NCBI RefSeq assembly: GCF_023073915.1
Contig: NZ_JADPKK010000022.1
Coordinates: 1,612,001 to 1,676,000, forward strand
Reading direction: 5' to 3'
Length of the DNA: 64,000 nucleotides
Source: Bradyrhizobium sp. 149
GTDB taxonomy: Bacteria > Pseudomonadota > Alphaproteobacteria > Rhizobiales > Xanthobacteraceae
Position numbers and translations under genes: made by a program. The first letter of the stretch is position 1, and every line of letters starts with the position of its first letter. Shown piece by piece: positions 32,684 through 41,410 of this stretch. The notes below the pieces were generated by a model. That model had not been told where the DNA came from and made no database searches. It was given only the letters and a program-made list of their open reading frames with translations.

Positions 32684-33934
32684 ATGAAGAGCTCGTCGTG
32701 GACCATCTTCCGCCTCTCTCTGATTGTAACGCTGATCGCAGCCTCGGCGCCGCTTGCACGCGCCGACGTGATCATGGATTGGAATGCAAAGGCCGACGCG
32801 ATCGCCACCGAGAAGCAAATCCTTCCAGCGCCCCACAGCCGTGCCTTGTCCATGATGCACGTCGCGATGTTCGAGGCGGTCAACGCGATCGATCGCCGGT
32901 ACGCGCCCTACAAACTCGCCTTGTCCGCGGACCGTTCGACCTCGCGGGAAGCGGCGGCCGCAGTTGCGGCTCACGACGTGCTGCTGTCTCTCTATCCGGA
33001 CCTCAAGCCGGAGCTGGATGCGGCGCTGACGAATTCTCTGGTGCCGATCGCCGACGGCGAGTCCAAGATCGCGGGCATCGGCCTCGGCAAGGATGCCGCG
33101 ATGCAGATCATCGCACTTCGTGCGGACGATGGCAGCGCCGCCCCGGAAACCTATCGGCCCCTGACGACGCCGGGTGCTTACGTTCCGACCACCGTCCCAC
33201 TGTTCTCGACTGGGGGCGCGACGACGCCCTGGGTCATGACGTCCGGATCGCAGTATCGCCCCGGCCCGCCGCCGGCGCTTGGTTCAGAGGTGTGGACCCG
33301 GGACGTCAGCGAAATCCGCGAGATCGGCAGCCGAAGCAGTCGGAGCCGGACGCCCGAGCAAACCACAATCGGTCGATTCTGGTTCTTTGTCGGTGCCCGC
33401 ACCTACAATCCAATGGTGAGGCAGGCGGCAACGGCCAAGGGTATGGATCTCGTCGACTGCGCCCGACTGTACGCATTGACGTCAATTGCCGGCAACGACG
33501 CCTTCGTCGCCGTGTTCGACGCGAAGTACCATTACAATTTCTGGCGGCCGATTACGGCCATACGCAATGCCGACCTGACGTCGAACGCAGCCACGCCTCG
33601 CGACGCATCCTGGCTGCCGCTGGGGGACACGCCGATGCATCCGGAATATCCCTGTGCTCACTGCATCACGTCGGCAGCGATTTCGACCGTGCTCCAGACC
33701 GTCGTTGGAGATTTCGGCGAGTTCTCTGTGACCAGCCCCACGGCACCAGGCGTCACTCGCAAATGGACGCGACTCCAGGACTATAGCGACGAAGTCTCCA
33801 ATGCCCGCATGTGGGCTGGCTTTCACTATCGGTTCTCGACCGAGATCGGCAAAGATATGGGCCGGAAGATCGGCGCGCTGACCGTCGCCACGCAGCTCCG
33901 CGGCGTAGAAGCGATGGCGGAACCGAGGCGTTAA
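32684..33934 (+). CDS. Secreted vanadium-dependent haloperoxidase-like protein (PAP2 superfamily)
   Basis: A 416-residue protein with a signal peptide (TIFRLSLIVTLIAASAPLARA). The vanadate pocket residues are recognisable: K-x6-R-P in KYHYNFWRP near residue 285, His in HPEYPCAHC near 325, and R-x5-H in ARMWAGFH near 375. The usual P-S-G-H core is P-C-A-H here, so the Ser-Gly pair that contacts vanadate is Cys-Ala. Haloperoxidase or acid-phosphatase activity is therefore uncertain. It stands alone behind the flagellar terminator and has an AAAGGG ribosome site. The product should be periplasmic. Confidence 0.82.
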   Translation: MKSSSWTIFRLSLIVTLIAASAPLARADVIMDWNAKADAIATEKQILPAPHSRALSMMHVAMFEAVNAIDRRYAPYKLALSADRSTSREAAAAVAAHDVLLSLYPDLKPELDAALTNSLVPIADGESKIAGIGLGKDAAMQIIALRADDGSAAPETYRPLTTPGAYVPTTVPLFSTGGATTPWVMTSGSQYRPGPPPALGSEVWTRDVSEIREIGSRSSRSRTPEQTTIGRFWFFVGARTYNPMVRQAATAKGMDLVDCARLYALTSIAGNDAFVAVFDAKYHYNFWRPITAIRNADLTSNAATPRDASWLPLGDTPMHPEYPCAHCITSAAISTVLQTVVGDFGEFSVTSPTAPGVTRKWTRLQDYSDEVSNARMWAGFHYRFSTEIGKDMGRKIGALTVATQLRGVEAMAEPRR

Positions 33935-34101
33935 CCGGTTGCCACACCGTCAAATTCATTCTGGCGAAAGCCGGGGTGACGATGGGGAGGCACGGTGCGT
34001 CCAATCCCGTGGACCCGCGACATGGCCGCACCGCATTCTCCGACTAGGTCACACCCGCACCAGGCCCTATAACCCCGCGTGAGAACCACGCGAGGGTAAA
34101 C

Positions 34102-35250
34102 ATGTCTCAAGCTCAAATCACGGACTGGCTGGCGACGCAGGGGCAGGCGATGATCGACCTGCTGCGCGATGTCGTGAATATCGATTCCGGATCCTATGAC
34201 AAGGAAGGCGTCGATGCGGTCGGGGCGCGGTTCGAGCGGCATTTTGCCGAGCACGGCATTCCGTTCCGGCGCGAAAACAACGCCACATTCGGCGATGCGA
34301 TCCATGCCGAAGTCACAAAGCCCGGCAGCAACGAGAAGCCGGTGCTGTTGATGGGGCATCGCGACACCGTATTCGGCAAGGGCGAGGCCGGGCGGCGTCC
34401 GTTCACGATCCAGGGCACGCGTGCCTACGGTCCGGGCGTCGCCGACATGAAGTCCGGCGTCGTCATGAACATATTCGTGGCAACCGCCTTCCACAAATTC
34501 GGCGGCAGCCCGCATCCGATCAAGGTGCTGATCACCTCGGACGAGGAGATCGGCTCGCCCTCCTCGCGGCCGGTGATCGAGCGTGAAGGACGCGCCGCGC
34601 GCGCCGTGTTCAATTCCGAGCCGGGCCGCCCGACCGGCAATATCGTCACCGGGCGCAAGGGCGGCATCTTCATGCATGTCGCCATCACCGGCAAAGCCGC
34701 GCATTCCGGCGCCAATTTCGCCGCGGGCGTCAGCGCGATCGGCGAGCTCGCGCACAAGATCGTGCATATCCACGCGCTGACCGATCTGGATAAGGGCATC
34801 ACGCTCAATGTCGGCCTCGTCTCGGGCGGGCAGTCCGTCAACACGACGGCGCCTTACGCGGAAGGGCAGATCGACCTACGCTACGTCGATCCGGCGGATC
34901 GCGCGAGGGTGATGGCCGCGATCGAGACAATCATCGCGACGTCCTATGTGCCTGGCACCAGCGCGACGCTGACGATCAAGGGCGAGTTCGTCCCGGTGGT
35001 GCAGAGTGCCGACTCAAAGGCGCTGTTCGAAAATTATCAGGCCGCCGCAAAGCAGGCCGGCCTCACCACGCTCCAGGGCGAGTTCTCCGGCGGCTGCGCC
35101 GATTCCGGCTTCACCGCCGCGGTCGGAACGCCGACCATCTGCGGCCTCGGCCCCGTCGGCGGGCTCGCGCACACGACAGAGGAATATCTCGAGCTCGACA
35201 GCATCGTACCGCGCGCGCAGGCGCTGGCGCTGGCGATTTTGCGGGCGTAG
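34102..35250 (+). CDS. M20 family metallopeptidase (glutamate carboxypeptidase-like)
   Basis: A 382-residue zinc-dependent aminoacylase/carboxypeptidase. Metal and catalytic residues are in LLMGHRDTVF (H-x-D) near residue 80, GPGVADMKSG near 112 (bridging Asp), TSDEEIGSPSSR near 148 (catalytic Glu pair) and GLAHTTEEY near the C terminus. A dimerisation domain lies between residues ~185 and 300. No signal peptide is present, unlike secreted CPG2, so it is probably cytoplasmic. It is a single-gene unit. Confidence 0.92.
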   Translation: MSQAQITDWLATQGQAMIDLLRDVVNIDSGSYDKEGVDAVGARFERHFAEHGIPFRRENNATFGDAIHAEVTKPGSNEKPVLLMGHRDTVFGKGEAGRRPFTIQGTRAYGPGVADMKSGVVMNIFVATAFHKFGGSPHPIKVLITSDEEIGSPSSRPVIEREGRAARAVFNSEPGRPTGNIVTGRKGGIFMHVAITGKAAHSGANFAAGVSAIGELAHKIVHIHALTDLDKGITLNVGLVSGGQSVNTTAPYAEGQIDLRYVDPADRARVMAAIETIIATSYVPGTSATLTIKGEFVPVVQSADSKALFENYQAAAKQAGLTTLQGEFSGGCADSGFTAAVGTPTICGLGPVGGLAHTTEEYLELDSIVPRAQALALAILRA

Positions 35251-35264
35251 TCGCCACGCGCTCT

Positions 35265-35354
35265 GTCGTCCTGCCCGGGCTTGACCCGGGCATCCACGTC
35301 TTCCCAAATTCGCGGTGACACGTGGATGGCCGGGTCAAGCCCGGCCATGACGAG
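35265..35354. repeat. Palindromic intergenic repeat, copy 2
   Basis: TGCCCGGGcttgacCCGGGCA and TGGCCGGGtcaagCCCGGCCA lie in tandem, each attached to CCACG/CGTGG arms. This is the same unit as at 21491-21578 with the two hairpins exchanged. It follows the M20 gene by 14 bases. Confidence 0.7.
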
Positions 35355-35396
35355 TTGAGAGAGCGGCGCGTCACGTTAACCGCGTACGCATTCGCC

Positions 35397-35555
35397 CTAC
35401 GAATAACTCGGCGCATCCGGCTTACGAAAGATGCGGATGGGGTCGCCGGGCACGATCGGATGACCACTGAACATCGCATAGGCATAGAGCGCGAGATAGG
35501 CGATCGCGAGCGCGCCGACCGCGTAGAAGGTCCACGTCGCGACCCGTTTCATCAT
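35397..35555 (-). CDS. Small single-span membrane protein (52 residues)
   Basis: A short open frame starting ATG-ATG behind GGAG. It has a positively charged start (MMKRVATW), one transmembrane helix (FYAVGALAIAYLALYAYAMF) and a polar tail that ends RKPDAPSYS. Codon use and the clean membrane profile make it likely to be real although it is very short. It lies between the repeat element and the flavin reductase gene, about 95 bases downstream of the latter, in the same direction. Function is unknown. Confidence 0.65.
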   Translation of the reverse strand: MMKRVATWTFYAVGALAIAYLALYAYAMFSGHPIVPGDPIRIFRKPDAPSYS

Positions 35556-35650
35556 TGCGCTCCATAGCCGTCCCGGCGGGGGGCTCAGGCAGCGCTTCTA
35601 GAGCGATGACGGGAAAAAGGCCAGCCTGTGCGCCCCTCGGCCGGTGGCGA

Positions 35651-36232
35651 TCAAATGCCGCGCCGGAGGTGGGTGGGGACGCTGACATCCGCGAGCCTGG
35701 CCGCGTCTTCGTCCTGATCGACCGCTACGTACTGGCCGTGCCAATAGGCCAGCGCAGCGTTGCGGGTCGAATTCTTGACGTCTCGCACCCGACCGATGAC
35801 GATGGCGTGCGAATGGCGCTCGACGATCTCCTCGACCTCGCAATCGACGGCGGACAATGCGCCAACCAGCAGCGGAACACCCGAGACCGCCGTCACCCAT
35901 CTGGCGCCCGCAAAACGATCGGCACCCTTGAGCCCGCCCTTGCCGGCAAAGCGCTCGGCGATTTCGAGCTGATCGGCTGCGAGGATGTTCACGCCGAAGG
36001 CACCGTGGCGGCGGATCAGCGGGAAGGACGAGGCGTCGCGGTTGATGCTGACGATCAGCGTCGGCGGATCGACCGAGAGCGAGGCGACGGAGGTGACCGT
36101 CATGCCGGTGATGTCCTTGCCCCGTCCGGCGGTGATGACGCTGACCCCGCCGGTGAGGTGGCGCATGGCGCCGCGAAAATCGGCGGAGGAGACGGCATTT
36201 TCGGTCATGAGATCGCGGGGCACTACATTCAT
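35651..36232 (-). CDS. Flavin reductase of the sulfonate operon
   Basis: A 193-residue protein of the flavin_reduct (PF01613) family. The signature stretch GGVSVITAG followed by GMTVTSVASLSVDPPTLIVS and INRDASSFPLI covers residues ~28-70. The segment HGAFGVNILA and a region near GALSAVDCEVEE are also typical. It would supply reduced FMN to the SsuD monooxygenase. It therefore replaces SsuE, which belongs to a different, NADPH-dependent flavodoxin-like family. It lies 32 bases after ssuB, as the last gene of the ssu operon. Confidence 0.88.
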   Translation of the reverse strand: MNVVPRDLMTENAVSSADFRGAMRHLTGGVSVITAGRGKDITGMTVTSVASLSVDPPTLIVSINRDASSFPLIRRHGAFGVNILAADQLEIAERFAGKGGLKGADRFAGARWVTAVSGVPLLVGALSAVDCEVEEIVERHSHAIVIGRVRDVKNSTRNAALAYWHGQYVAVDQDEDAARLADVSVPTHLRRGI

Positions 36233-36264
36233 GGCATCGTCCCCAAGCCGGGGTCCCTCTCTAT

Positions 36265-37101
36265 TTAGGTACGATCATCCGCCGACAAAAGGTGGCTCAG
36301 GATCGAGCCTTCGAGACCCGCGAGCTCGGCCGAGCCGCGTTCGCGGGGCCGGGCCGTGTTAACCACGACGTCGTGGGCGATCCGCCCTTCCTCGATCACC
36401 AGCACCCGGTCCGCCAGCGCGACCGCCTCGGCGACATCGTGGGTCACCAGGATCGCGGTGAAGCCCTGGTCGCGCCAGACGCGCTCCAGCAGCCGCTGCA
36501 TCGAGATGCGGGTCAGCGCGTCCAGCGCGCCGAGCGGCTCGTCGAAGGCGAGCACCCGCGGCCGCGAGACCAGCGCGCGGGCGAGCGCAACGCGCTGCTT
36601 CTGGCCGCCCGACAGCACCGAGGGCCACTGGTCGCGCTTGTCGGTCAGCCCGACCTCGGTCAGCGCCTTCTCCGCGCGTGAATGCGCGTCGGAGGAAGCA
36701 CGATCGCGACCGAGACCGACCTCGACATTGGAGAGAACGCTCGCCCAGGGCAACAATCGAGGCTCCTGGAACATCACGCGGATATCCTCGGGCTTCACGG
36801 CTTCGCCGAGCGAAATGGTACCGGCGTCGATTTTCTCCAGGCCGGCGATGAGGCGCAGCAGCGTGCTCTTGCCGCAGCCGCTCTTGCCCACGATGGCGAC
36901 GAACTGGCCAGCGGGGATGTGCAAATCGATGCCGCGCAGCACCTCGTTATCGCCGTAGGATTTGCGCAAGCCGCGGATGCTGAGCGGCAGGCCGCTCGTT
37001 TGCACCGGTCGCTCCTCGCGCAGCACACGGGCGTGCGGCGCGAAATTGGCGCGGCTGGCGAGTTCAGTTTCCGGAAGGGAGGTACGAAGGGCTGTCTGCA
37101 T
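36265..37101 (-). CDS. ssuB: Aliphatic sulfonate ABC transporter ATPase SsuB
   Basis: A 278-residue ATP-binding protein. Walker A is VGKSGCGKSTLLRL near residue 72, the signature is LSGGQKQRVALARA near 165, and Walker B is VLAFDEPLGALD near 185, with a His switch in LVTHDVAEA. An N-terminal extension of about 40 residues (TALRTSLPETELASRANFAP) precedes the ABC domain and is longer than in E. coli SsuB; I kept the ATG for lack of a better start. It is coupled to the permease gene, 19 bases upstream. Confidence 0.92.
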   Translation of the reverse strand: MQTALRTSLPETELASRANFAPHARVLREERPVQTSGLPLSIRGLRKSYGDNEVLRGIDLHIPAGQFVAIVGKSGCGKSTLLRLIAGLEKIDAGTISLGEAVKPEDIRVMFQEPRLLPWASVLSNVEVGLGRDRASSDAHSRAEKALTEVGLTDKRDQWPSVLSGGQKQRVALARALVSRPRVLAFDEPLGALDALTRISMQRLLERVWRDQGFTAILVTHDVAEAVALADRVLVIEEGRIAHDVVVNTARPRERGSAELAGLEGSILSHLLSADDRT

Positions 37102-37120
37102 GTGATCCCTGTATTTCTGC

Positions 37121-37927
37121 TCAACGTTTCTGGAAGGCGGGGTGCCAGGAGAGCGTCAGGCGCTCCAGCATACGGGAGGCGCTGTCGGCGAGCTTGCCGA
37201 GCAGCGCGTAGATCAGGATCGAGAGCACGACGACGTCGATCAGCATGAACTCGCGTGCCTGCATCGCCATGTAGCCGAGGCCCGAGGATGCTGCGATGGT
37301 CTCCGCCACAATCAGCGTCAGCCACATGATGCCAAGCGCGAAGCGGATGCCGACGAAGATCGAGGGTAGCGCGCCCGGAAAGATCACCCGGCGGAACAGC
37401 TCGCCGTCGGTCATGCCGTAGATCCGGCCCATCTCGATCAGCTGCGGGTCGACGGTGCGGATGCCGTGCAGCGTGTTGAGGTAGATCGGGAAAAACACCC
37501 CGAGCGCTACCAGGAACAGCTTTGCGCTCTCGTCGATGCCGAACCACAAGATGACCAGTGGGATCAGCGCCAGATGCGGCACGTTGCGCACCATCTGCAG
37601 CGTTGTGTCGGTGAGCTTTGCCGACAACTGCGACAGGCCGTTGGCGAGACCGAAGGCAAAGCCGATGCTGCCGCCGATCAGGAAACCGATCGAGGCGCGC
37701 CAGAACGAGACCCAGATGTTGCGGACGAGCTCGCCGGAGAGCAGCAGCTTCCAGCCTGCAAGCACGACGTCGCTCGGTGCCGGCAACACCCTCGTCGGCA
37801 CGAAACCGGTGACGCTGGCGACCTGCCAGATCGCGATGATGGCGAGCGGCACGATCCACTGGATCAGGCCGTCGACGCGCGGCAGACGCAAGCCGCGCGG
37901 AAGCGAAACGCTGTCGATCAGGCTCAT
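37121..37927 (-). CDS. ssuC: Aliphatic sulfonate ABC transporter permease SsuC
   Basis: A 268-residue inner-membrane permease of the BPD_transp_1 family, with about six transmembrane helices (for example LIQWIVPLAIIAIWQVA near the start and ALGVFFPIYLNTLHGIR in the middle). The cytoplasmic EAA-type loop is near GELFRRVIFPGALPSIFVGI. Its start overlaps the ssuD stop by four bases (ATGA), so the two are coupled. Confidence 0.93.
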   Translation of the reverse strand: MSLIDSVSLPRGLRLPRVDGLIQWIVPLAIIAIWQVASVTGFVPTRVLPAPSDVVLAGWKLLLSGELVRNIWVSFWRASIGFLIGGSIGFAFGLANGLSQLSAKLTDTTLQMVRNVPHLALIPLVILWFGIDESAKLFLVALGVFFPIYLNTLHGIRTVDPQLIEMGRIYGMTDGELFRRVIFPGALPSIFVGIRFALGIMWLTLIVAETIAASSGLGYMAMQAREFMLIDVVVLSILIYALLGKLADSASRMLERLTLSWHPAFQKR

Positions 37928-39102
37928 GACTGCGACACCTTGTGCTGCGGACGGAAGTCGCTGCCGACCGTCTCACCAAAAGGACCGCCGTTGAAGTGCA
38001 GCTTGGTCACGTTGCTGGACTGCTCCAGCGAGAGGAGCGGAAACACCAGCTCGGCGAAACGATAGGCTTCCTCCAGATGCGGGTAGCCCGACATGATGAA
38101 GGTATCGATGCCGATGTCCTGGTACTCCTTGATGCGGGCCGCGACCGTCTGGGCGTCGCCGACCAGTGCCGTGCCGGCGCCGCCACGCACGAGGCCGACG
38201 CCGGCCCACAGGTTCGGGGCGATCTCGAGCTTGTCGCGCTTGCCGCCATGGAGCTGCGCCATGCGCTGCTGGCCGACCGAATCCATCCGCGCAAAGTTCT
38301 TCTGCGCGGTCGCGATGGTCTCGTCGCTGACATGCTTGATCAGCTCATTGGCCGCACGCCAGGCCGCGTCATTGGTCTCGCGGACAATCACGTGGAGCCG
38401 GATGCCGAAGGAAAGCTTTCGTCCGCGGGCGCTCGCGACCTCCCTCACCTTCGCGATCTTCTCCGCGACCAGCGCCGGCGGCTCGCCCCAGGTGAGATAT
38501 TTGTCGACGGTGTCGACGGCGACGTCGATGCCGGCATCGGACGAGCCGCCGAAATAGAGCGGCGGACGCGGCGACTGAACCGGAGGAAACAGCAGCTTGC
38601 CGCCCTCGACGTGGATGTGCTTGCCCTCGACACTGACGGTCTTGCCGGCGAGCAGCTCGCCATAGACGCTGAGGAATTCGCGGGTGACCTCGTATCGCTC
38701 GTCATGGGCGAGGAAGATGCCGTCACCCTTGTTCTCGACGGGATCGCCGCCGGTGACGACGTTGACCAGGAGCCGGCCGCTGGTGATGCGGTCGAGCGTC
38801 GCGGTCATGCGCGCGGCCACGCTCGGCGATTGCAGGCCGGGCCTGACGGCCACGAGATAGCGCAGCCGCTCGGTGAACGGCGCGACCGAGGAGGCGACGA
38901 TCCAGGAATCCTCACAACTCCGCCCGGTCGGCAGCAGCACGCCGAAATAGCCGAGCTGATCGGCGGCTTGCGCGATCTGGCGCAGATAGTTGAAATTGAC
39001 CTCGCGGCCGCCGATGCCGGTGCCGAGATAGCGGCCGTCACCATGGGTCGGCAGGAACCAGAGGATGTGGGCGTTCGCTTGCTTGCTCATATGCTTGCTC
39101 AT
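37924..39102 (-). CDS. ssuD: FMNH2-dependent alkanesulfonate monooxygenase SsuD
   Basis: A 392-residue luciferase-like TIM-barrel enzyme that cleaves sulfonates to aldehyde and sulfite. Family residues include FLPTHGDGRYLGT near the start, GVLLPTGRSCEDSW near residue 53 (Cys54 region) and RLLVNVVTGGDPVEN near 110. YFGGSSDAGIDVA follows near 190, and the mobile-loop Arg lies in the RGGAGTALVGD region. Two ATG codons lie 12 bases apart; the first overlaps the ssuA stop (ATGA), so I chose it. The reduced flavin is provided by the flavin reductase at the end of the operon. Confidence 0.95.
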   Translation of the reverse strand: MSKHMSKQANAHILWFLPTHGDGRYLGTGIGGREVNFNYLRQIAQAADQLGYFGVLLPTGRSCEDSWIVASSVAPFTERLRYLVAVRPGLQSPSVAARMTATLDRITSGRLLVNVVTGGDPVENKGDGIFLAHDERYEVTREFLSVYGELLAGKTVSVEGKHIHVEGGKLLFPPVQSPRPPLYFGGSSDAGIDVAVDTVDKYLTWGEPPALVAEKIAKVREVASARGRKLSFGIRLHVIVRETNDAAWRAANELIKHVSDETIATAQKNFARMDSVGQQRMAQLHGGKRDKLEIAPNLWAGVGLVRGGAGTALVGDAQTVAARIKEYQDIGIDTFIMSGYPHLEEAYRFAELVFPLLSLEQSSNVTKLHFNGGPFGETVGSDFRPQHKVSQS

Positions 39103-40052
39103 GATCCTGGCTTGCGCGCCACGTCGGAAATATTGATGGATTTGGGAATCAGGTTGAGCGCGAGGAACGCGTCGGCAACCCGCTGCTGATCGGCGATGAC
39201 GGCATCGGTCAGCGGCTTGATGCCGTAGGACTGCCGCTTCAGCGCTACCTCGACCACGGGGACCGAAAGGCCGATCGACGGCGCCAGCTGCTCGGCAACC
39301 GCGTGGATATCGCCCTTGGCCCAATCGTCGACCGCGCTCAGCTCAGCCAGCACGGCGTCGATGACCGCGGGATTGGCTTCGACGAATTTCTTCGAGGAGA
39401 AATAGAACTGGTAGTTGGCCACGATGTCGGTGCCATCGGCGAGCGTGCGTGCTTCGGTGGCGGCTTCCGCGGCGGCCTGGAACGGATCCCAGATCACCCA
39501 GGCATCGACCGCGCCGCGCTCGAAGGCGGCACGCGCGTCGGCCGGCGCCAGGAACACCGGCTCGATCTCGGAATATTTGACGCCGGCTTTCTCGAGCGCC
39601 TTGACCAGGAGATAATGGACATTGGAGCCCTTGTTGAGTGCGACCTTCTTGCCCTTGAGATCGGCGACCGATTTCAGCGGGCTGTCTTTCGGCACCAGGA
39701 TCGCCTCGCCCTTCGGGGCCGGCGGCTCGTAGGCGACATACTGGATCGGGGCGCCCGCGGCCTGCGCGAAGATCGGCGGGGCTTCGCCGGTGTTGCCGAA
39801 ATCGATCGCGCCGACATTGAGCGCTTCGAGCAGCGGCGGGCCGGAGGGGAATTCGGTCCACACCACCTTGTAGCCGACGGCGGCGAGCTTCGGCTCCAGC
39901 GTGCCCTTGCTCTTGAGCAGCACCAGCTTGCCGTATTTCTGATAGCCGATGCGGACCACCTTGTCCTGACCGTAGGAGGTGCCGACCGCGGCGGCGACGA
40001 TGCCGATCGACAGCACGATGGCCGCGATCAGACGCTGGATGATACGCCTCAT
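39099..40052 (-). CDS. ssuA: Aliphatic sulfonate-binding protein SsuA
   Basis: A 317-residue periplasmic binding protein. A Sec signal peptide (RRIIQRLIAAIVLSIGIVAA, cleavage near SYG-Q) is followed by VVRIGYQKYGKLVLLKSKG, the typical SsuA start. The ligand-binding segments include FPSGPPLLEALNVGAIDFGN and DAWVIWDPFQAAAE. It lies second in the operon and overlaps ssuD by four bases. It is a paralogue of the binding protein 38 bases upstream. Confidence 0.93.
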   Translation of the reverse strand: MRRIIQRLIAAIVLSIGIVAAAVGTSYGQDKVVRIGYQKYGKLVLLKSKGTLEPKLAAVGYKVVWTEFPSGPPLLEALNVGAIDFGNTGEAPPIFAQAAGAPIQYVAYEPPAPKGEAILVPKDSPLKSVADLKGKKVALNKGSNVHYLLVKALEKAGVKYSEIEPVFLAPADARAAFERGAVDAWVIWDPFQAAAEAATEARTLADGTDIVANYQFYFSSKKFVEANPAVIDAVLAELSAVDDWAKGDIHAVAEQLAPSIGLSVPVVEVALKRQSYGIKPLTDAVIADQQRVADAFLALNLIPKSINISDVARKPGS

Positions 40053-40090
40053 GTTCAAACCTTTTGAAATGGGGAGATTGGTGGGCACGA

Positions 40091-41041
40091 TCACGCTGCC
40101 GGGTTGCGCCAGACGATGTCGCGGATGACGACCGGCTTCGGGATCAGCCCGAGCTTGTGGAAGCGGTCGGCGACGCCCTGCTGGGTCGTGACGATGTCGT
40201 CGGTGACGGGACCGACCACGAAATTCGCGCGATTGGCGGCGACGGTCTGGATGTCCAGCGGGACACCAGTGACCGCGGCGAGCGATTTGGCGACCTCGTC
40301 GCGGTGCTGTTCGGCCCATTTGCCAGCCGCGGTCGTCACATCGACGATCTGCTGCAGGATCGCGCCGTGATTCCTGGCGAACTCGCGGTTGGCGATGTAG
40401 AAGGAATTGGTCTTGGTGACTTCGCGCGCATTGATCAGGATGCGCCCGCCCTGCTTGGTCTCGCCGATCGCAAAATACGGATCCCAGATCGCCCAAGCCT
40501 CGATGCTGCCATTGGCAAAGGCAGGCCCGGCATCCGGCGGCGTCAGGTAGACCGGCGTGATGTCGGCATAGGTGAGGCCCGCTTTCTCCAGCGTCTGCAC
40601 CACGATATTGTGCGCGCTGGAGCCCTTGGTGAAGCCGATGCGCTTGCCCTTCAAGTCAGCGATGGCGCGGATCGGCGAATCCTTGGGCACCAGGATGCCC
40701 TGACCGTTGGTGATCGGCTGGCCGGCGGCATAGACGATCGCGGCACCCGCGGCCTGGGCGAACACGGGCGGGGAATCGCCGACCGAGCCGAAATCGACGC
40801 TGCCGACATTCATCGCCTCCATCATCGGAGGCCCCGAGGAAAACTCGACCCATTTCACCTCGATACCCAAAGGAGCGAAATGTTTTTCCAGGGCAGACTG
40901 CTGGCTCGCGATAACCAGCACGCCGGTCTTTTGGTAGCCGATACGAATTTCCTTCAGCGCGGCTTGCGCTGTGGCGCGTGTGGCAAACGCTGCAGCGATT
41001 GCGCTTCCAGCGGACAATTTCAGAAAGTTCCGACGCTGCAT
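40091..41041 (-). CDS. Second aliphatic sulfonate-binding protein, Tat-type signal
   Basis: A 316-residue SsuA-like binding protein. The N terminus QRRNFLKLSAGSAIAAAFAT has a twin-arginine motif and a hydrophobic stretch, so export by the Tat system is likely, unlike the Sec-exported paralogue downstream. The mature part has EIRIGYQKTGVLVIASQQS, SSGPPMMEAMNVGSVDFG and AWAIWDPYFAIGE. An ATG 11 codons earlier exists, but the chosen ATG has GGGAGAG before it. It is the first gene of the ssu operon. The two binding proteins may widen the range of sulfonates taken up. Confidence 0.9.
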   Translation of the reverse strand: MQRRNFLKLSAGSAIAAAFATRATAQAALKEIRIGYQKTGVLVIASQQSALEKHFAPLGIEVKWVEFSSGPPMMEAMNVGSVDFGSVGDSPPVFAQAAGAAIVYAAGQPITNGQGILVPKDSPIRAIADLKGKRIGFTKGSSAHNIVVQTLEKAGLTYADITPVYLTPPDAGPAFANGSIEAWAIWDPYFAIGETKQGGRILINAREVTKTNSFYIANREFARNHGAILQQIVDVTTAAGKWAEQHRDEVAKSLAAVTGVPLDIQTVAANRANFVVGPVTDDIVTTQQGVADRFHKLGLIPKPVVIRDIVWRNPAA

Positions 41042-41410
41042 TCCACTCTCCCGGCCAGACGCGGCCGTCATCATTCAGGTCTCGTGAATGATGGTGCGGG
41101 TTGGCGGAGGTGTCGAGACAGGCGGAGAAATAGCGATGCGAGCACTGCGCTTGCGACAAGCGCATGATTAATCTTTCAATCCACAGAGTGAATGAGGATG
41201 GAATTTTTCCGCACGCGGATGTGAATGCCGGCCGCGTGGGTCTCAAGACTCGCGGCCGGAACCAAAACCCGCGAAAACAACCCCATGCACAGTAGCCGGG
41301 GCGTGCAAAAACAATGGCTTACGTATTATCCGAAGCGAATTTGACTCGTCGGGCAAAACAGGGGCATGATGGTATCGTTGCGGCGTTCGGGTGGAGCAGC
41401 CTGCAGCGGG
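41042..41410. other. Region upstream of the ssu operon
   Basis: About 370 bases between the ssu operon start and the 3' end of the P450 gene, which is read in the same direction. It contains the hairpin CCGGCCGCG-N14-CGCGGCCGG at 41228-41259, which may end the P450 transcript or shape the ssu leader. No gene is supported. Confidence 0.45.
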
